This document shows, piece by piece, positions 16,685 to 26,651 of a stretch of 64,000 nucleotides of DNA (position 1 is the stretch's first letter; the number at the start of each line of letters is the position of its first letter). The stretch lies in assembly GCA_963976865.1 (NCBI GenBank), contig CAXBLY010000004.1:62001-126000 (forward strand). Reading direction: 5' to 3'. The translations under genes were made by a program, and so were the position numbers. The stretch comes from UBA1858 sp963976865. Lineage in GTDB: Bacteria > Pseudomonadota > Gammaproteobacteria > UBA4575. The notes under the pieces are model-generated. The model was not told the DNA's origin. It did not search any database and saw only the letters and a list, made by a program, of their open reading frames with translations.

Positions 16685-17443
16685 CTATTTAGAAGAACCC
16701 GCAGTAACAATTGCATTGAATTGTTCTGCATCCAAAGAGGCACCACCGATAAGGCCTCCATCAATATCTGGCTGCGAAAAAAGCTCAGCCGCATTATTTG
16801 CCTTCACGCTACCGCCATAGAGAATTCTCACACCTTCCGCAATTTCTGCAGACTGTTTAGCAATTTCTGATCTGATGATGGCATGCACTTCCTGAGCCTG
16901 CTCAGGCGAAGCGGTTTTGCCTGTTCCAATCGCCCATATTGGCTCATAGGCCAAAACGGCGTTTTGTATGCTGGCTATTCCTGCCTCTGCTACTACTGCT
17001 TTCACCTGCTTCACAATAGTGTCTTGCATAATACCCTGTTCACGCTGCTCTAAACTTTCGCCAACACATAGAATGGGAACAAGTCCCGCTGCCTGTATAC
17101 GCAAAAACTTGGCCGCTACAATAGCATCAGTTTCACCATAATACTCGCGTCTTTCAGAGTGACCGACAATGGCGTATCGACAGCCCACTTCAGCCACCAT
17201 TTCAGCGGCGACTTCACCCGTGTAGGCTCCCGTTTGATGCGCTGCAACCGATTGCGCTCCAAGATACACATTGCTCGCCGAGATCAGGCTTTCTACGTAG
17301 CTTAAATAGGGGAATGGTGGACAAATAACCGCATCCACGCCCTCCAGGCCATTACTATGCGCATTGATTGTCGTGACTAGTGATTTAGCCATTTCAAGAT
17401 TGCCATTGAGCTTCCAGTTTGCCGCTACGATGGATCGACGCAT
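16685..17443 (-). CDS. tpiA: triosephosphate isomerase
   Basis: Interconverts dihydroxyacetone phosphate and glyceraldehyde 3-phosphate in glycolysis/gluconeogenesis. 252 residues with the N-terminal substrate lysine in AANWKLNGN, catalytic histidine in YAIVGHSERR, catalytic glutamate in VLAYEPIWAIGTG, and the C-terminal phosphate-binding ILYGGSVK and GGLIGGASL. A TTG four codons upstream is possible, but the ATG at 17443 matches the family N-terminus. It lies between glmM and secG. Confidence 0.97.
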   Translation of the reverse strand: MRRSIVAANWKLNGNLEMAKSLVTTINAHSNGLEGVDAVICPPFPYLSYVESLISASNVYLGAQSVAAHQTGAYTGEVAAEMVAEVGCRYAIVGHSERREYYGETDAIVAAKFLRIQAAGLVPILCVGESLEQREQGIMQDTIVKQVKAVVAEAGIASIQNAVLAYEPIWAIGTGKTASPEQAQEVHAIIRSEIAKQSAEIAEGVRILYGGSVKANNAAELFSQPDIDGGLIGGASLDAEQFNAIVTAGSSK

Positions 17444-17547
17444 AAATATATTCAACCAGATAGTTTGGAGCGCGCAAGCTTACCTAGCGCTCATCAGAAA
17501 TTCAATCAGGGATCAGCACATCAGGCCGTTTATTCACCCAGATATTT

Positions 17548-18888
17548 TTAGGCTACACACTCCTGTGAAACTGCAGAAGCTATCTGCTCTGCCAGCATAC
17601 GTACTTGTGGTGCATCCGCCCCCTCGACCATGACACGTATTAATGGCTCAGTTCCCGAGGGCCTTAACAGCACTCTACCAGAATCTGCCAATTGTGATTC
17701 AGCATCACTGACCGCATCCTGAATATTCTTGGATCTGGAAATATCAATTTTCTGCTTGATTGGCACATTCACAAGTGTTTGCGGATATTTGCTCATACCA
17801 TGCTTCGCTTCGCGCAAGTTAATCCCTTCATCAACCAGGACCTCCAGAACTTGTAAAGCCGCCACAATAGCATCACCTGTTGACGTTCTGTTCAGGCAAA
17901 TAATATGTCCTGAAGACTCGCCACCCAGCTCCCACGCCTGCTGCTGAAGCATTTCGAGAACGTATCTATCACCGACAGCCGCACGCATAAATTCAATGTT
18001 CTGGCGTTTTAGCGCATGCTCCAGGCCCAGATTAGACATCAGGGTGCCGACCACTCCGCCCCTCATGTCATTTTTGCGTTTCCTTGCTGCACCAATGACA
18101 TACAGCAGTTCATCACCGTCCACTACTTCGCCATTTTCATCGACCATGATAAGACGGTCACCGTCACCATCAATCGCAATCCCCAGGTCAGCATGATGCT
18201 CAATTACGGCCATTCGCAATTGCTTGGGATCTGTGGCACCACACCTATGATTGATATTCAAGCCGTTAGGCTCAACGCCAATGGTGACAACTTCAGCCCC
18301 CAGCTCACGAAATACGTTAGGTGCGACGTGATAAGTAGCGCCATGGGCACAGTCCACAACCAGCTTAAGCCCGTTTAATCGTACTTTCGTATTGATCGTA
18401 CTTTTACAGAATTCAATGTACCGACCAGATGCATCGCGAATACGTTCTACCTTGCCTAACAGGTCCGAGCTGACAGTTGTTAGCGGCTTTTCCATTTCCT
18501 CTTCAATACGCTGTTCGACATCATCCGGCAGCTTTGTACCTTCAGAAGAAAAGAACTTCACTCCATTATCATAGAAAGGATTATGTGAAGCACTAATGAC
18601 TATTCCTGCTGAAGCCCTCAGCGTTCTCGTCAGATAGGCAATTGCAGGTGTCGGCATAGGGCCAAGCAGACGACTATTCACCCCGGCTGCGGATAAACCC
18701 GCTTCGAGGACTGACTCAAGCATGTAACCAGAAATGCGCGTATCTTTCCCTATAAGAATCAGGTTGTTACCTTTATCACATAATACTTTGCCTGCTGCCC
18801 AGCCCAGCTTTAACACGAACTCAGGTGTCATAACGCCATCACCTACCCGACCACGAATTCCATCTGTGCCAAAAAATTTTCTTTTCAT
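17548..18888 (-). CDS. glmM: phosphoglucosamine mutase
   Basis: Converts glucosamine 6-phosphate to glucosamine 1-phosphate for UDP-GlcNAc, peptidoglycan and LPS synthesis. 446 residues. Starts KRKFFGTDGIRGRVG; active phosphoserine loop ISASHNPFYDNG near residue 100; metal-binding DGDGDR near residue 240; sugar-binding GGESSGH near 325; phosphate-binding LRPSGTEPLIRV at the C-terminus. In many gammaproteobacteria folP lies between ftsH and glmM; it is absent here. Confidence 0.97.
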   Translation of the reverse strand: MKRKFFGTDGIRGRVGDGVMTPEFVLKLGWAAGKVLCDKGNNLILIGKDTRISGYMLESVLEAGLSAAGVNSRLLGPMPTPAIAYLTRTLRASAGIVISASHNPFYDNGVKFFSSEGTKLPDDVEQRIEEEMEKPLTTVSSDLLGKVERIRDASGRYIEFCKSTINTKVRLNGLKLVVDCAHGATYHVAPNVFRELGAEVVTIGVEPNGLNINHRCGATDPKQLRMAVIEHHADLGIAIDGDGDRLIMVDENGEVVDGDELLYVIGAARKRKNDMRGGVVGTLMSNLGLEHALKRQNIEFMRAAVGDRYVLEMLQQQAWELGGESSGHIICLNRTSTGDAIVAALQVLEVLVDEGINLREAKHGMSKYPQTLVNVPIKQKIDISRSKNIQDAVSDAESQLADSGRVLLRPSGTEPLIRVMVEGADAPQVRMLAEQIASAVSQECVA

Positions 18889-18980
18889 GCCTGATTCCAG
18901 CTTATGTGAATAATTGCTTAACTTTACCCAGCTAACGTACTGTTTTCTACACAGCTCGTCAGTGATCCAGTCAGCACAAA

Positions 18981-19012
18981 TAAAAACGGCCCGCTTTAAT
19001 TTGCGAGCCGTT
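18981..19012 (-). terminator. intrinsic terminator after ftsH
   Basis: On the minus strand a 10-bp stem (AACGGCTCGC / GCGGGCCGTT, one T·G pair) with an 8-nt loop is followed by TTTTTA, 26 bp downstream of the ftsH stop codon. It separates the rlmE-ftsH transcript from glmM. Confidence 0.85.
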
Positions 19013-19037
19013 TGTTTTTGCTAGCTAAATACTTGCC

Positions 19038-20954
19038 TTAGTGCAGACTGGCTGGCCCTCCAATCGGGCCCGGCTCATCTACGCCTGCTGGTGCTGCATT
19101 CCCACCCTGGTCAGGCTCATCGTCTTCCCAGTCTTTTGGTGCTCTGGGCGTTTTACCATCCATGATGTCATCAATCTGATCTGAATCGATTGTTTCGTAT
19201 TTAATCAGCGCTTTTGCCATGACATGGAGCTTGTCCAGGTTATCTATGAGGATCGTTTTAGCCCTCTCATAGTTAAAGTCGATGATTTTCCTTACTTCAC
19301 CATCAATCGTATGCGCGGTTTCATCAGACACTGTTTTACGCTGTGCAACCGAGTGCCCCAGAAATACTTCACCTTCTTCTTCGCTGTAAGCAAGCGGACC
19401 CATTTTTTCTGATAGTCCCCATTTTGTAACCATACCACGAGCAATATCCGTGGCACGCTCTATGTCATTAGAGGCACCTGTCGTTACAGCGTCAGGGCCA
19501 AAGATGATTTCTTCTGCCAGGCGACCGCCAAACAAGGTGGAAATCTGGCATTCCAGACGTTGTTTACTGTGACTGTATCGATCTTCTTCAGGCAAAAACA
19601 TGGTGACACCTAATGCACGACCGCGCGGGATAATCGTCACTTTATAGACTGGATCATGTTCCGGCATCAGACGACCAACAATGGCATGCCCTGCTTCGTG
19701 ATAAGCAGTGAGTTTCTTTTCGTCTTCGCTCATCACCATGGACTTACGCTCAGCGCCCATAATGATTTTATCTTTGGCGCGTTCAAATTCATTCATCTCA
19801 ACGCTGCGTTTATTTGACCGTGCTGCAAATAATGCCGCCTCGTTAACAAGGTTCGCCAAATCTGCGCCAGAGAATCCTGGTGTACCGCGTGCAATTAAAT
19901 CCGCACGTACATCCTTGCCTAGTGGCACTTTGCGCATGTGTACTTTCAGAATTTGCTCCCGCCCTCTCAAATCAGGCAATGGCACCGTCACCTGGCGATC
20001 AAAACGACCAGGCCTTAATAACGCAGGGTCCAGCACATCAGGACGGTTTGTCGCTGCAATAACAATGACGCCTTCACTTCCTTCGAAACCATCCATTTCA
20101 ACGAGAAGCTGATTCAGTGTCTGTTCGCGCTCATCATGACCGCCACCCAGTCCTGCTCCACGATGTCGACCAACAGCATCGATTTCATCAATAAAGATAA
20201 TGCAAGGCGCATGTTTTTTCGCCTGGGCAAACATATCACGTACACGTGAGGCACCCACGCCGACAAACATTTCCACAAAATCAGAACCTGAAATTGTAAA
20301 GAATGGCACTTTTGCCTCACCGGCAATGGCCTTGGCCAATAATGTTTTACCTGTTCCGGGAGAGCCAACCATTAAAACACCACGTGGAATTTTTCCACCC
20401 AGTTTTTGGAATTTGCTTGGATCACGCAGGAATTCTACCAGCTCAGATACTTCTTCTTTCGCTTCTTCAACGCCGGCTACATCAGCAAAAGTTACTTTAA
20501 TCTGATCTTCACCCATCAGGCGTGCTTTGCTCTTTCCGAAAGACATCGCGCCGCGAGAACCGCCGCCGCCCTGCATCTGACGCATTAAGAAAATCCACAC
20601 ACCAATTAACAATAGCATTGGGAACCAGCTGATAAAGATATCAACTAATATTGAACGGGACTGCCCAGGGTTGGTTTGAATGACGACATTGTGCTGCAAT
20701 AACTCGTCAACCAGTTTGTTATCGTTAGGGTTATATGCCGTGAATTTCTCGCCGGATGTTCTATATCCCTGAATAGTTCGATTATCCGCTTCAATCGTCA
20801 CTTCCCTGATTTGACCAGAGCGAACATCTTCAACGAATTGTGAGTACGACAGTTGAGCAGGCTGCTTAGTCGTTTTCGTGAAATTATTAAAGACAGACAT
20901 AAGCACGACGACTATGACTGCCCATAAAATTAGATTCTTCACCATATCATTCAT
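19038..20954 (-). CDS. ftsH: ATP-dependent zinc metalloprotease FtsH
   Basis: Membrane-anchored AAA+ protease that degrades misfolded membrane proteins and short-lived regulators. 638 residues: N-terminal helix, periplasmic domain, second helix near residues 105-125, AAA module with Walker A GSPGTGKT, Walker B IIFIDEID and the second region of homology, then the zinc protease motif HEAGH near residue 425. GAGGTG six bases before the ATG supports the start. It follows rlmE by 47 bp and is closed by an intrinsic terminator. Confidence 0.98.
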   Translation of the reverse strand: MNDMVKNLILWAVIVVVLMSVFNNFTKTTKQPAQLSYSQFVEDVRSGQIREVTIEADNRTIQGYRTSGEKFTAYNPNDNKLVDELLQHNVVIQTNPGQSRSILVDIFISWFPMLLLIGVWIFLMRQMQGGGGSRGAMSFGKSKARLMGEDQIKVTFADVAGVEEAKEEVSELVEFLRDPSKFQKLGGKIPRGVLMVGSPGTGKTLLAKAIAGEAKVPFFTISGSDFVEMFVGVGASRVRDMFAQAKKHAPCIIFIDEIDAVGRHRGAGLGGGHDEREQTLNQLLVEMDGFEGSEGVIVIAATNRPDVLDPALLRPGRFDRQVTVPLPDLRGREQILKVHMRKVPLGKDVRADLIARGTPGFSGADLANLVNEAALFAARSNKRSVEMNEFERAKDKIIMGAERKSMVMSEDEKKLTAYHEAGHAIVGRLMPEHDPVYKVTIIPRGRALGVTMFLPEEDRYSHSKQRLECQISTLFGGRLAEEIIFGPDAVTTGASNDIERATDIARGMVTKWGLSEKMGPLAYSEEEGEVFLGHSVAQRKTVSDETAHTIDGEVRKIIDFNYERAKTILIDNLDKLHVMAKALIKYETIDSDQIDDIMDGKTPRAPKDWEDDEPDQGGNAAPAGVDEPGPIGGPASLH

Positions 20955-21001
20955 TTAAAACACCTCAATGAGCACACTGCTTCCTTGTGATACTGATCTT
21001 A

Positions 21002-21625
21002 CTATACCTTAAAATCCCGGGCGACTGCGTACATCTCTCGACTTTCTTTTCTGGATGCCTGCGGCTTAAACGTCGCTACACGTACAAAACTGGACCGTAA
21101 TTCCTGGATAAACTGTGCATATCCTTCACCTTGAAACAGTTTGACGGCAAAAACACCGCCTTTTGTAAGGTGTTGTCTGGCAAAGTCTAGCGCGAGTTCG
21201 GCCAAATACATTGATTTAGGCTGATCGACGGCCTTGTTACCTGATATATTGGGGGCAATGTCTGATAATACAAGGTCTACAGGGTGATTATTGAGCGAAG
21301 CGACTAATTGATCCAGCGTTTCGTCTTCAGTGAAGTCACCTTGTATAACACAGACTCCTTCGACCGGATCCATTGGCAATATATCGAGTCCAATGACTTT
21401 CCCCGATGTTCCCGTCACATTTCTTACGACATACTGACACCATGCGCCGGGTGCCGCACCGAGATCGACTATAAACTGGTTGGGACGAAAAATATGGTAC
21501 TTGGTATCAATTTCCTGCAGTTTATAGACTGCGCGCGAGCGATAACCTTCTGCTTTTGCTTTAGCGACATACTGATCTTTACTTTGTCGACTAATCCAGC
21601 GGGAGCTGCTTTTACTGCGTGCCAC
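21002..21625 (-). CDS. rlmE: 23S rRNA 2'-O-ribose methyltransferase RlmE
   Basis: SAM-dependent methyltransferase that modifies U2552 of 23S rRNA in the late 50S subunit. 207 residues; SAM-binding VDLGAAPGAWCQYV near residue 55, DLVLSDIAPN near residue 120, and the lysine of the K-D-K-E tetrad in VFAVKLFQGEG. It is upstream of ftsH as in E. coli; the divergent yhbY gene that usually separates it from greA is missing, and greA is 25 bp upstream. Confidence 0.97.
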   Translation of the reverse strand: MARSKSSSRWISRQSKDQYVAKAKAEGYRSRAVYKLQEIDTKYHIFRPNQFIVDLGAAPGAWCQYVVRNVTGTSGKVIGLDILPMDPVEGVCVIQGDFTEDETLDQLVASLNNHPVDLVLSDIAPNISGNKAVDQPKSMYLAELALDFARQHLTKGGVFAVKLFQGEGYAQFIQELRSSFVRVATFKPQASRKESREMYAVARDFKV

Positions 21626-21650
21626 TAGTCTATACAGCTAGCGATTGTGA

Positions 21651-22127
21651 CTAGATATACTGAACATCCAGTATCTCGTATTCTTTTTCACCGCCAGGTG
21701 CGATGACTGTTGCGACGTCACCAACGCTTTTACCAATCAGTGCACGTGCAATTGGCGATGTCACTGAAATCAGCATCTGCTTAATATCGGCTTCATCTTC
21801 ACCAACAATCTGGTAAGTCACTTCATCACCGGTTTCTTCCTCTGCCAGACGGACAGTGGCACCAAACACAATACGTCCACCAGTATCCAGTTTGGTTACA
21901 TCAATTATTTCTGCATTAGAAATGATTCCATCAATGTGCTGAATACGCCCTTCAATGAAGCTTTGCTGTTCGCGTGCAGCATGATACTCAGCGTTTTCTT
22001 TCAGATCCCCATGCTCACGTGCCGTTGCAATGGCTTCAATCACACGAGGCCGGTCAACAGATTTAAGCCGCTTTAATTCATCACGTAACTTTTGTGCACC
22101 ACGTGCTGTGATAGGTACTTTATTCAT
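21651..22127 (-). CDS. greA: transcription elongation factor GreA
   Basis: Stimulates cleavage of backtracked RNA in stalled RNA polymerase. 158 residues, family length. N-terminal coiled coil with the acidic tip (ATAREHGDLKENAEYHAARE, near residues 35-54) and a C-terminal FKBP-like domain ending GEKEYEILDVQYI. It follows carB by 20 bp, forming carA-carB-greA. Confidence 0.97.
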   Translation of the reverse strand: MNKVPITARGAQKLRDELKRLKSVDRPRVIEAIATAREHGDLKENAEYHAAREQQSFIEGRIQHIDGIISNAEIIDVTKLDTGGRIVFGATVRLAEEETGDEVTYQIVGEDEADIKQMLISVTSPIARALIGKSVGDVATVIAPGGEKEYEILDVQYI

Positions 22128-22147
22128 ATCAGTTTTTATCCGGATCT

Positions 22148-25100
22148 TTAACTTGATAACTGCGCATGCAAATCCTGCAAAGGATAAACATTACTTGAAG
22201 GGCCCTGCTTTATCGCTTCAATCAAAGCCCACGCACCAGTAATCGTAGTGGTATAACAAACTTTCATCTGCAGCGCTCTACGTCTAATCGTGTAGGAATC
22301 CGAAATAGCCTGCTTGCCTTCAGTGGTATTGATGATCAAATCAATTTTATGATCAATTATCATATCTACAATATGTGGCCGACCTTGTCTTACCTTGTTC
22401 ACATGTTGGCAAGATATATTTTTGGATTCAAAAAAGTTAGCGGTACCATCCGTGGCAACAATCTCAAATCCGAGCTTGATCAGTTCTTTAGCTACTTTGG
22501 CAGTTTGTTCTTTATCAACATCCCTTACACTAACAAACACTTTCCCGCTTAATGGCAAGTTCACCCCGGCGGCAAGCTGTGACTTTGCAAATGCTTCACC
22601 AAATGTTTTACCCACTCCCATTACTTCCCCGGTCGATTTCATTTCGGGGCCAAGAATAGGATCAACACCAACAAATTTCATGAACGGGAACACTGCTTCT
22701 TTTACAGAATAATGTTCGGGAACAACTTCAGTGGTAATCTTCTGTTCTGCCAATGACATACCCGCCATGCAACGCGCCGCAATTTTTGCTAACGGCAAAC
22801 CGATAGACTTAGACACAAAAGGCACGGTACGTGAAGCACGCGGATTCACCTCCAGCAAATAAATATCCTGGCCTTTAACCGCGAATTGTATATTCATCAA
22901 ACCGACCACATTAAGGCCGAACGCCAGCTTGGCTGTAATTTCTTTAAGTGTAACCTGCAATTCTTTTGAAAGAGTATGCGGCGGTAACGAACATGCCGAA
23001 TCACCCGAATGAATACCTGCCTGCTCAATATGCTCCATCACCCCGGCAACAAAAACATCTTTACCATCACAGATTGCATCAACATCAATTTCTATGGCAT
23101 CTGATAAAAAGCGATCAAGCAACACTGGCGAATCATTGGAAACTGACACAGCGGTGGTCATGTAGTGCATTAAATCGTCATCGTTATGTACAATTTCCAT
23201 TGCACGTCCACCCAATACATACGATGGTCTTACCACTAGTGGATAACCGATCTCATTCGCTAGAGGCACAGCTTCTTCTGCACTTCGTGCTGTTGCATTT
23301 GGCGGCTGTAATAATTCGAGTTTCGTCACTAATTCCTGAAAGCGTTCGCGATCTTCTGCAAGATCAATAGAATCCGGGCTAGTACCAATAATAGGCACAC
23401 CAGCAGCTTCAAGGTCATTTGCAAGCTTCAGTGGCGTCTGCCCACCAAACTGAACAATCACTCCAACTGGTTTTTCTATTTCGCAAATCTCCAGCACATC
23501 TTCCAGTGTCAGAGGGTCAAAGTACAATCTATCCGATGTATCGTAGTCAGTAGACACTGTTTCAGGATTGCAATTAACCATAATGGTTTCATAACCATCT
23601 TCACGCATTGCCAATGCTGCGTGCACACAACAGTAATCGAATTCAATACCCTGACCAATTCGATTAGGGCCGCCGCCCAACACCATAATTTTTTTCTTGT
23701 CAGTTATTTGTGCTTCACACTCAATCTCATAAGTGGAATACATATAAGCCGTACCTGTTGCAAACTCTGCCGCACAGGTATCAACACGTTTATATACAGG
23801 TCGAATAGAATGCTTCCAGCGGTACTCACGCACACTGGCTTCTGTCTCACCTTCAATTAACTGTGCGATGCGTCGATCTGAAAAACCCTTCTGCTTGATT
23901 TCGAAGAGCTCAGAGGATGATATCTGGTCCAGTTTTTTGGACTGAATATGCTGCTCCCAGTCAATCAACTGTTTCATTTGCGCCAGGAACCACGGATCAA
24001 CTGCTGTCATCTCATACAGTTTTTCAAGGCTATATCCGTGACGCATAGCATCTGCAATAAACCATACGCGACTAGGTCCTGTTTCCAGAATGCGTTCATC
24101 CAGATCATGCTCCCAGTCCAGAGTGGTTTTGTCGACGACAGGGTTGAGGCCATCCATTCCCGTTTCCAAACCACGTAAAGCTTTTTGGAATGATTCCTGG
24201 AAGGTACGACCTATTGCCATTACCTCTCCAACAGATTTCATTTGCGTACCAAGTATGGCGGGGGCCTGAGGAAATTTCTCAAACGCAAAGCGTGGGATTT
24301 TTGTGACTACATAGTCTATTGTTGGCTCAAATGAAGCCGGCGTTGCACCACCCGTAATTTCGTTAGCCAGTTCATCCAGTGTATAACCCACCGCAAGTTT
24401 TGCCGCCACTTTGGCAATAGGAAAACCAGTTGCTTTTGACGCCAGTGCAGATGAGCGTGAAACACGCGGATTCATTTCTATAACAATCAAGCGCCCATTC
24501 TTGGGATTCACAGAAAACTGAACGTTAGAACCACCGGTATCGACACCAATTTTGCGCAGCACAGCTAACGATGCATTACGCATGATCTGATATTCTTTAT
24601 CCGTTAATGTTTGCGCGGGCGCGACAGTAATCGAGTCACCTGTATGCACACCCATCGGATCGAAGTTTTCTATCGCGCAAATGATAATGCAGTTATCCGC
24701 ATGATCACGCACCACTTCCATTTCGTATTCTTTCCAGCCAAGCAAAGACTCTTCCAGCAGCACTTCAGTGGTAGGCGAAAGATCCAGACCGCGCGCAACG
24801 ATGCTTTTGAATTCTTCCATGTTGTAGGCAATACCACCCCCACTGCCGCCGAGGGTGAATGAAGGACGAATAATAGTAGGGAAACCTACTTCAGGCTGAA
24901 TTTGCAGGGCTTCTTCAAGACTATGTGCCACTGCCGACTTGGCTGACTCCAGACCAATTTCGTCCATAGCCACTTTAAATTTCTGGCGATCTTCAGCCAT
25001 ATCGATTGCATCTTTAGACGCACCTATCATCTCTACATTGAATTTTTTCAGCACACCTTCACGATCTAGATCCAGAGCACAATTTAATGCAGTTTGCCCA

Positions 25101-25372
25101 CCCATCGTAGGAAGCAAGGCATCGGGTTTTTCTTTTTCGATAATTTTTGCCACGGTTTGCCAGGTGATTGGCTCAATGTAAATCACATCAGCCGTGTCTG
25201 GGTCCGTCATGATTGTGGCGGGATTAGAATTCACCAAGATAACTTTATAACCTTCTTCACGCAGGGCTTTACATGCCTGCACACCCGAGTAGTCAAACTC
25301 GCATGCCTGACCAATAATGATTGGTCCTGCGCCAATCAGCAGAATCGATTTTATATCTGTTCGTTTTGCCAT
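22148..25372 (-). CDS. carB: carbamoyl-phosphate synthase large subunit
   Basis: Makes carbamoyl phosphate from bicarbonate, ammonia and two ATP for pyrimidine and arginine synthesis. 1074 residues: two homologous ATP-grasp halves (each starting with a glycine-rich segment, LLIGAGPIIIGQACEFDYSG and VLGGGPNRIGQGIEFDYC), an oligomerisation domain between them, and a C-terminal MGS-like allosteric domain. It starts 5 bp after carA. Confidence 0.98.
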   Translation of the reverse strand: MAKRTDIKSILLIGAGPIIIGQACEFDYSGVQACKALREEGYKVILVNSNPATIMTDPDTADVIYIEPITWQTVAKIIEKEKPDALLPTMGGQTALNCALDLDREGVLKKFNVEMIGASKDAIDMAEDRQKFKVAMDEIGLESAKSAVAHSLEEALQIQPEVGFPTIIRPSFTLGGSGGGIAYNMEEFKSIVARGLDLSPTTEVLLEESLLGWKEYEMEVVRDHADNCIIICAIENFDPMGVHTGDSITVAPAQTLTDKEYQIMRNASLAVLRKIGVDTGGSNVQFSVNPKNGRLIVIEMNPRVSRSSALASKATGFPIAKVAAKLAVGYTLDELANEITGGATPASFEPTIDYVVTKIPRFAFEKFPQAPAILGTQMKSVGEVMAIGRTFQESFQKALRGLETGMDGLNPVVDKTTLDWEHDLDERILETGPSRVWFIADAMRHGYSLEKLYEMTAVDPWFLAQMKQLIDWEQHIQSKKLDQISSSELFEIKQKGFSDRRIAQLIEGETEASVREYRWKHSIRPVYKRVDTCAAEFATGTAYMYSTYEIECEAQITDKKKIMVLGGGPNRIGQGIEFDYCCVHAALAMREDGYETIMVNCNPETVSTDYDTSDRLYFDPLTLEDVLEICEIEKPVGVIVQFGGQTPLKLANDLEAAGVPIIGTSPDSIDLAEDRERFQELVTKLELLQPPNATARSAEEAVPLANEIGYPLVVRPSYVLGGRAMEIVHNDDDLMHYMTTAVSVSNDSPVLLDRFLSDAIEIDVDAICDGKDVFVAGVMEHIEQAGIHSGDSACSLPPHTLSKELQVTLKEITAKLAFGLNVVGLMNIQFAVKGQDIYLLEVNPRASRTVPFVSKSIGLPLAKIAARCMAGMSLAEQKITTEVVPEHYSVKEAVFPFMKFVGVDPILGPEMKSTGEVMGVGKTFGEAFAKSQLAAGVNLPLSGKVFVSVRDVDKEQTAKVAKELIKLGFEIVATDGTANFFESKNISCQHVNKVRQGRPHIVDMIIDHKIDLIINTTEGKQAISDSYTIRRRALQMKVCYTTTITGAWALIEAIKQGPSSNVYPLQDLHAQLSS

Positions 25373-25377
25373 AACTT

Positions 25378-26508
25378 TTATGCTTCGCGTCTTGAGCGCA
25401 TCGCGTCTATAAATGGTTGGAATAATTCGCGTACATCATGCGGGCCTGGACTGGCTTCCGGATGACCCTGAAAACTGTACGCAGGCGCATCACGGTGGCG
25501 TACTCCCTGAAGACTGCCATCAAATAATGAGCGATGCGTCGGGATTAGTGTATCGGGCAGTGAACCTTCATCCACTGCAAAGCCATGATTCTGGCTACTG
25601 ATCATCACTTTACCTGTGTGCAGATCTTTTACCGGATGATTAGCGCCATGATGTCCGAACTTCATTTTCACAGTGCTTGCGCCGCATGCCAGACCAAATA
25701 ACTGATGACCTAAACAGATACCAAAACTTGGAATGCCGGCTTTAATAACCTGTTGAATCATTTTGATTGCATAGTCACAAGGTTCAGGATCACCCGGCCC
25801 ATTGGAAAGAAAAACACCATCAGGGTTTAACGCTGACAGCTCTTCATATGTCGTTTGCGCAGGTAGCACTTCAACGTCACAACCCAGATCTGTCAGTATT
25901 CTTAAAATATTGTGTTTCACCCCGTAATCAAGTGCCACAACTTTATATTTACCTTCGCCGCCTGCCGCATAACCCTCTTTAAGTGACCAGATACCTTCTC
26001 GCCAGGAATAGGCTTTCTCTGTAGTGACTTCTTTAGCCAGATCCATCCCTTTTAATCCGGCAAATGATTGCGCCTGCTTGAGCAGCTCATCGATATTGAC
26101 ATCGCCGGTTGCTATCACCCCGTTTAGAGCACCCTGTTCTCTAAGACGACGCGTTAGACTGCGGGTATCAATGTTTGCAATAGCAATAATATTGTGACAG
26201 ACCAGATAATCCTGCAGGGATTGTTCACTGCGCCAGTTTGAGGTTGTGACTGGTAAATCACGAATAACCAAACCGGAGGAATATATTTGTTTCGACTCCC
26301 AGTCTTCCTGATTGGCACCTACATTACCAATATGTGGATACGTCAACGTGACAATCTGTTTGCAATAAGAAGGGTCTGTGAGAATTTCCTGGTAACCTGT
26401 CATTGAAGTATTAAATACCACTTCGCCTACAGTGGTACCGTCAGCACCAATTGAAATACCCTGGAAGATAGTTCCGTCTTCAAGTACTAAATAGGCCGGT
26501 GTACTCAA
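25378..26508 (-). CDS. carA: carbamoyl-phosphate synthase small subunit (TTG start)
   Basis: Glutamine amidotransferase subunit supplying ammonia to CarB. 376 residues with catalytic Cys in PSFGICLGHQ, and the His/Glu pair in SFQGHPEASPGPHD. The frame is open to an ATG at 26529, but a perfect AGGAGG (26514-26519) lies inside that extension, five bases before a TTG at 26508. That TTG gives MSTPAYLVLEDG, matching the family N-terminus, so I place the start there. An intrinsic-terminator hairpin lies 11 bp upstream of the AGGAGG. Confidence 0.95.
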   Translation of the reverse strand: MSTPAYLVLEDGTIFQGISIGADGTTVGEVVFNTSMTGYQEILTDPSYCKQIVTLTYPHIGNVGANQEDWESKQIYSSGLVIRDLPVTTSNWRSEQSLQDYLVCHNIIAIANIDTRSLTRRLREQGALNGVIATGDVNIDELLKQAQSFAGLKGMDLAKEVTTEKAYSWREGIWSLKEGYAAGGEGKYKVVALDYGVKHNILRILTDLGCDVEVLPAQTTYEELSALNPDGVFLSNGPGDPEPCDYAIKMIQQVIKAGIPSFGICLGHQLFGLACGASTVKMKFGHHGANHPVKDLHTGKVMISSQNHGFAVDEGSLPDTLIPTHRSLFDGSLQGVRHRDAPAYSFQGHPEASPGPHDVRELFQPFIDAMRSRREA

Positions 26509-26531
26509 CGCTTCCTCCTGAACGTGCATGT

Positions 26532-26560
26532 AAAAAACGGGACATCAAAGATGTCCCGTT
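26532..26560 (-). terminator. dapB terminator or carA leader attenuator
   Basis: A perfect 10-bp stem (AACGGGACAT / ATGTCCCGTT) with a 5-nt loop, followed on the minus strand by TTTTTTA. It lies 91 bp after the dapB stop codon and only about 11 bp before the carA ribosome-binding site. Any carA promoter must sit upstream of it, so it is probably conditional (attenuator) or leaky. A TACAAT -10-like box at about 26605-26610 would start a leader that includes it. Confidence 0.85.
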
Positions 26561-26651
26561 AAGAAATTTGTGTTTTGGCTTGAGGCCGTGACCTCGGACT
26601 TTGATTGTACTGCAACTAGCTTAATGTCGGTAGGGCTAGAATTGAAATAAA

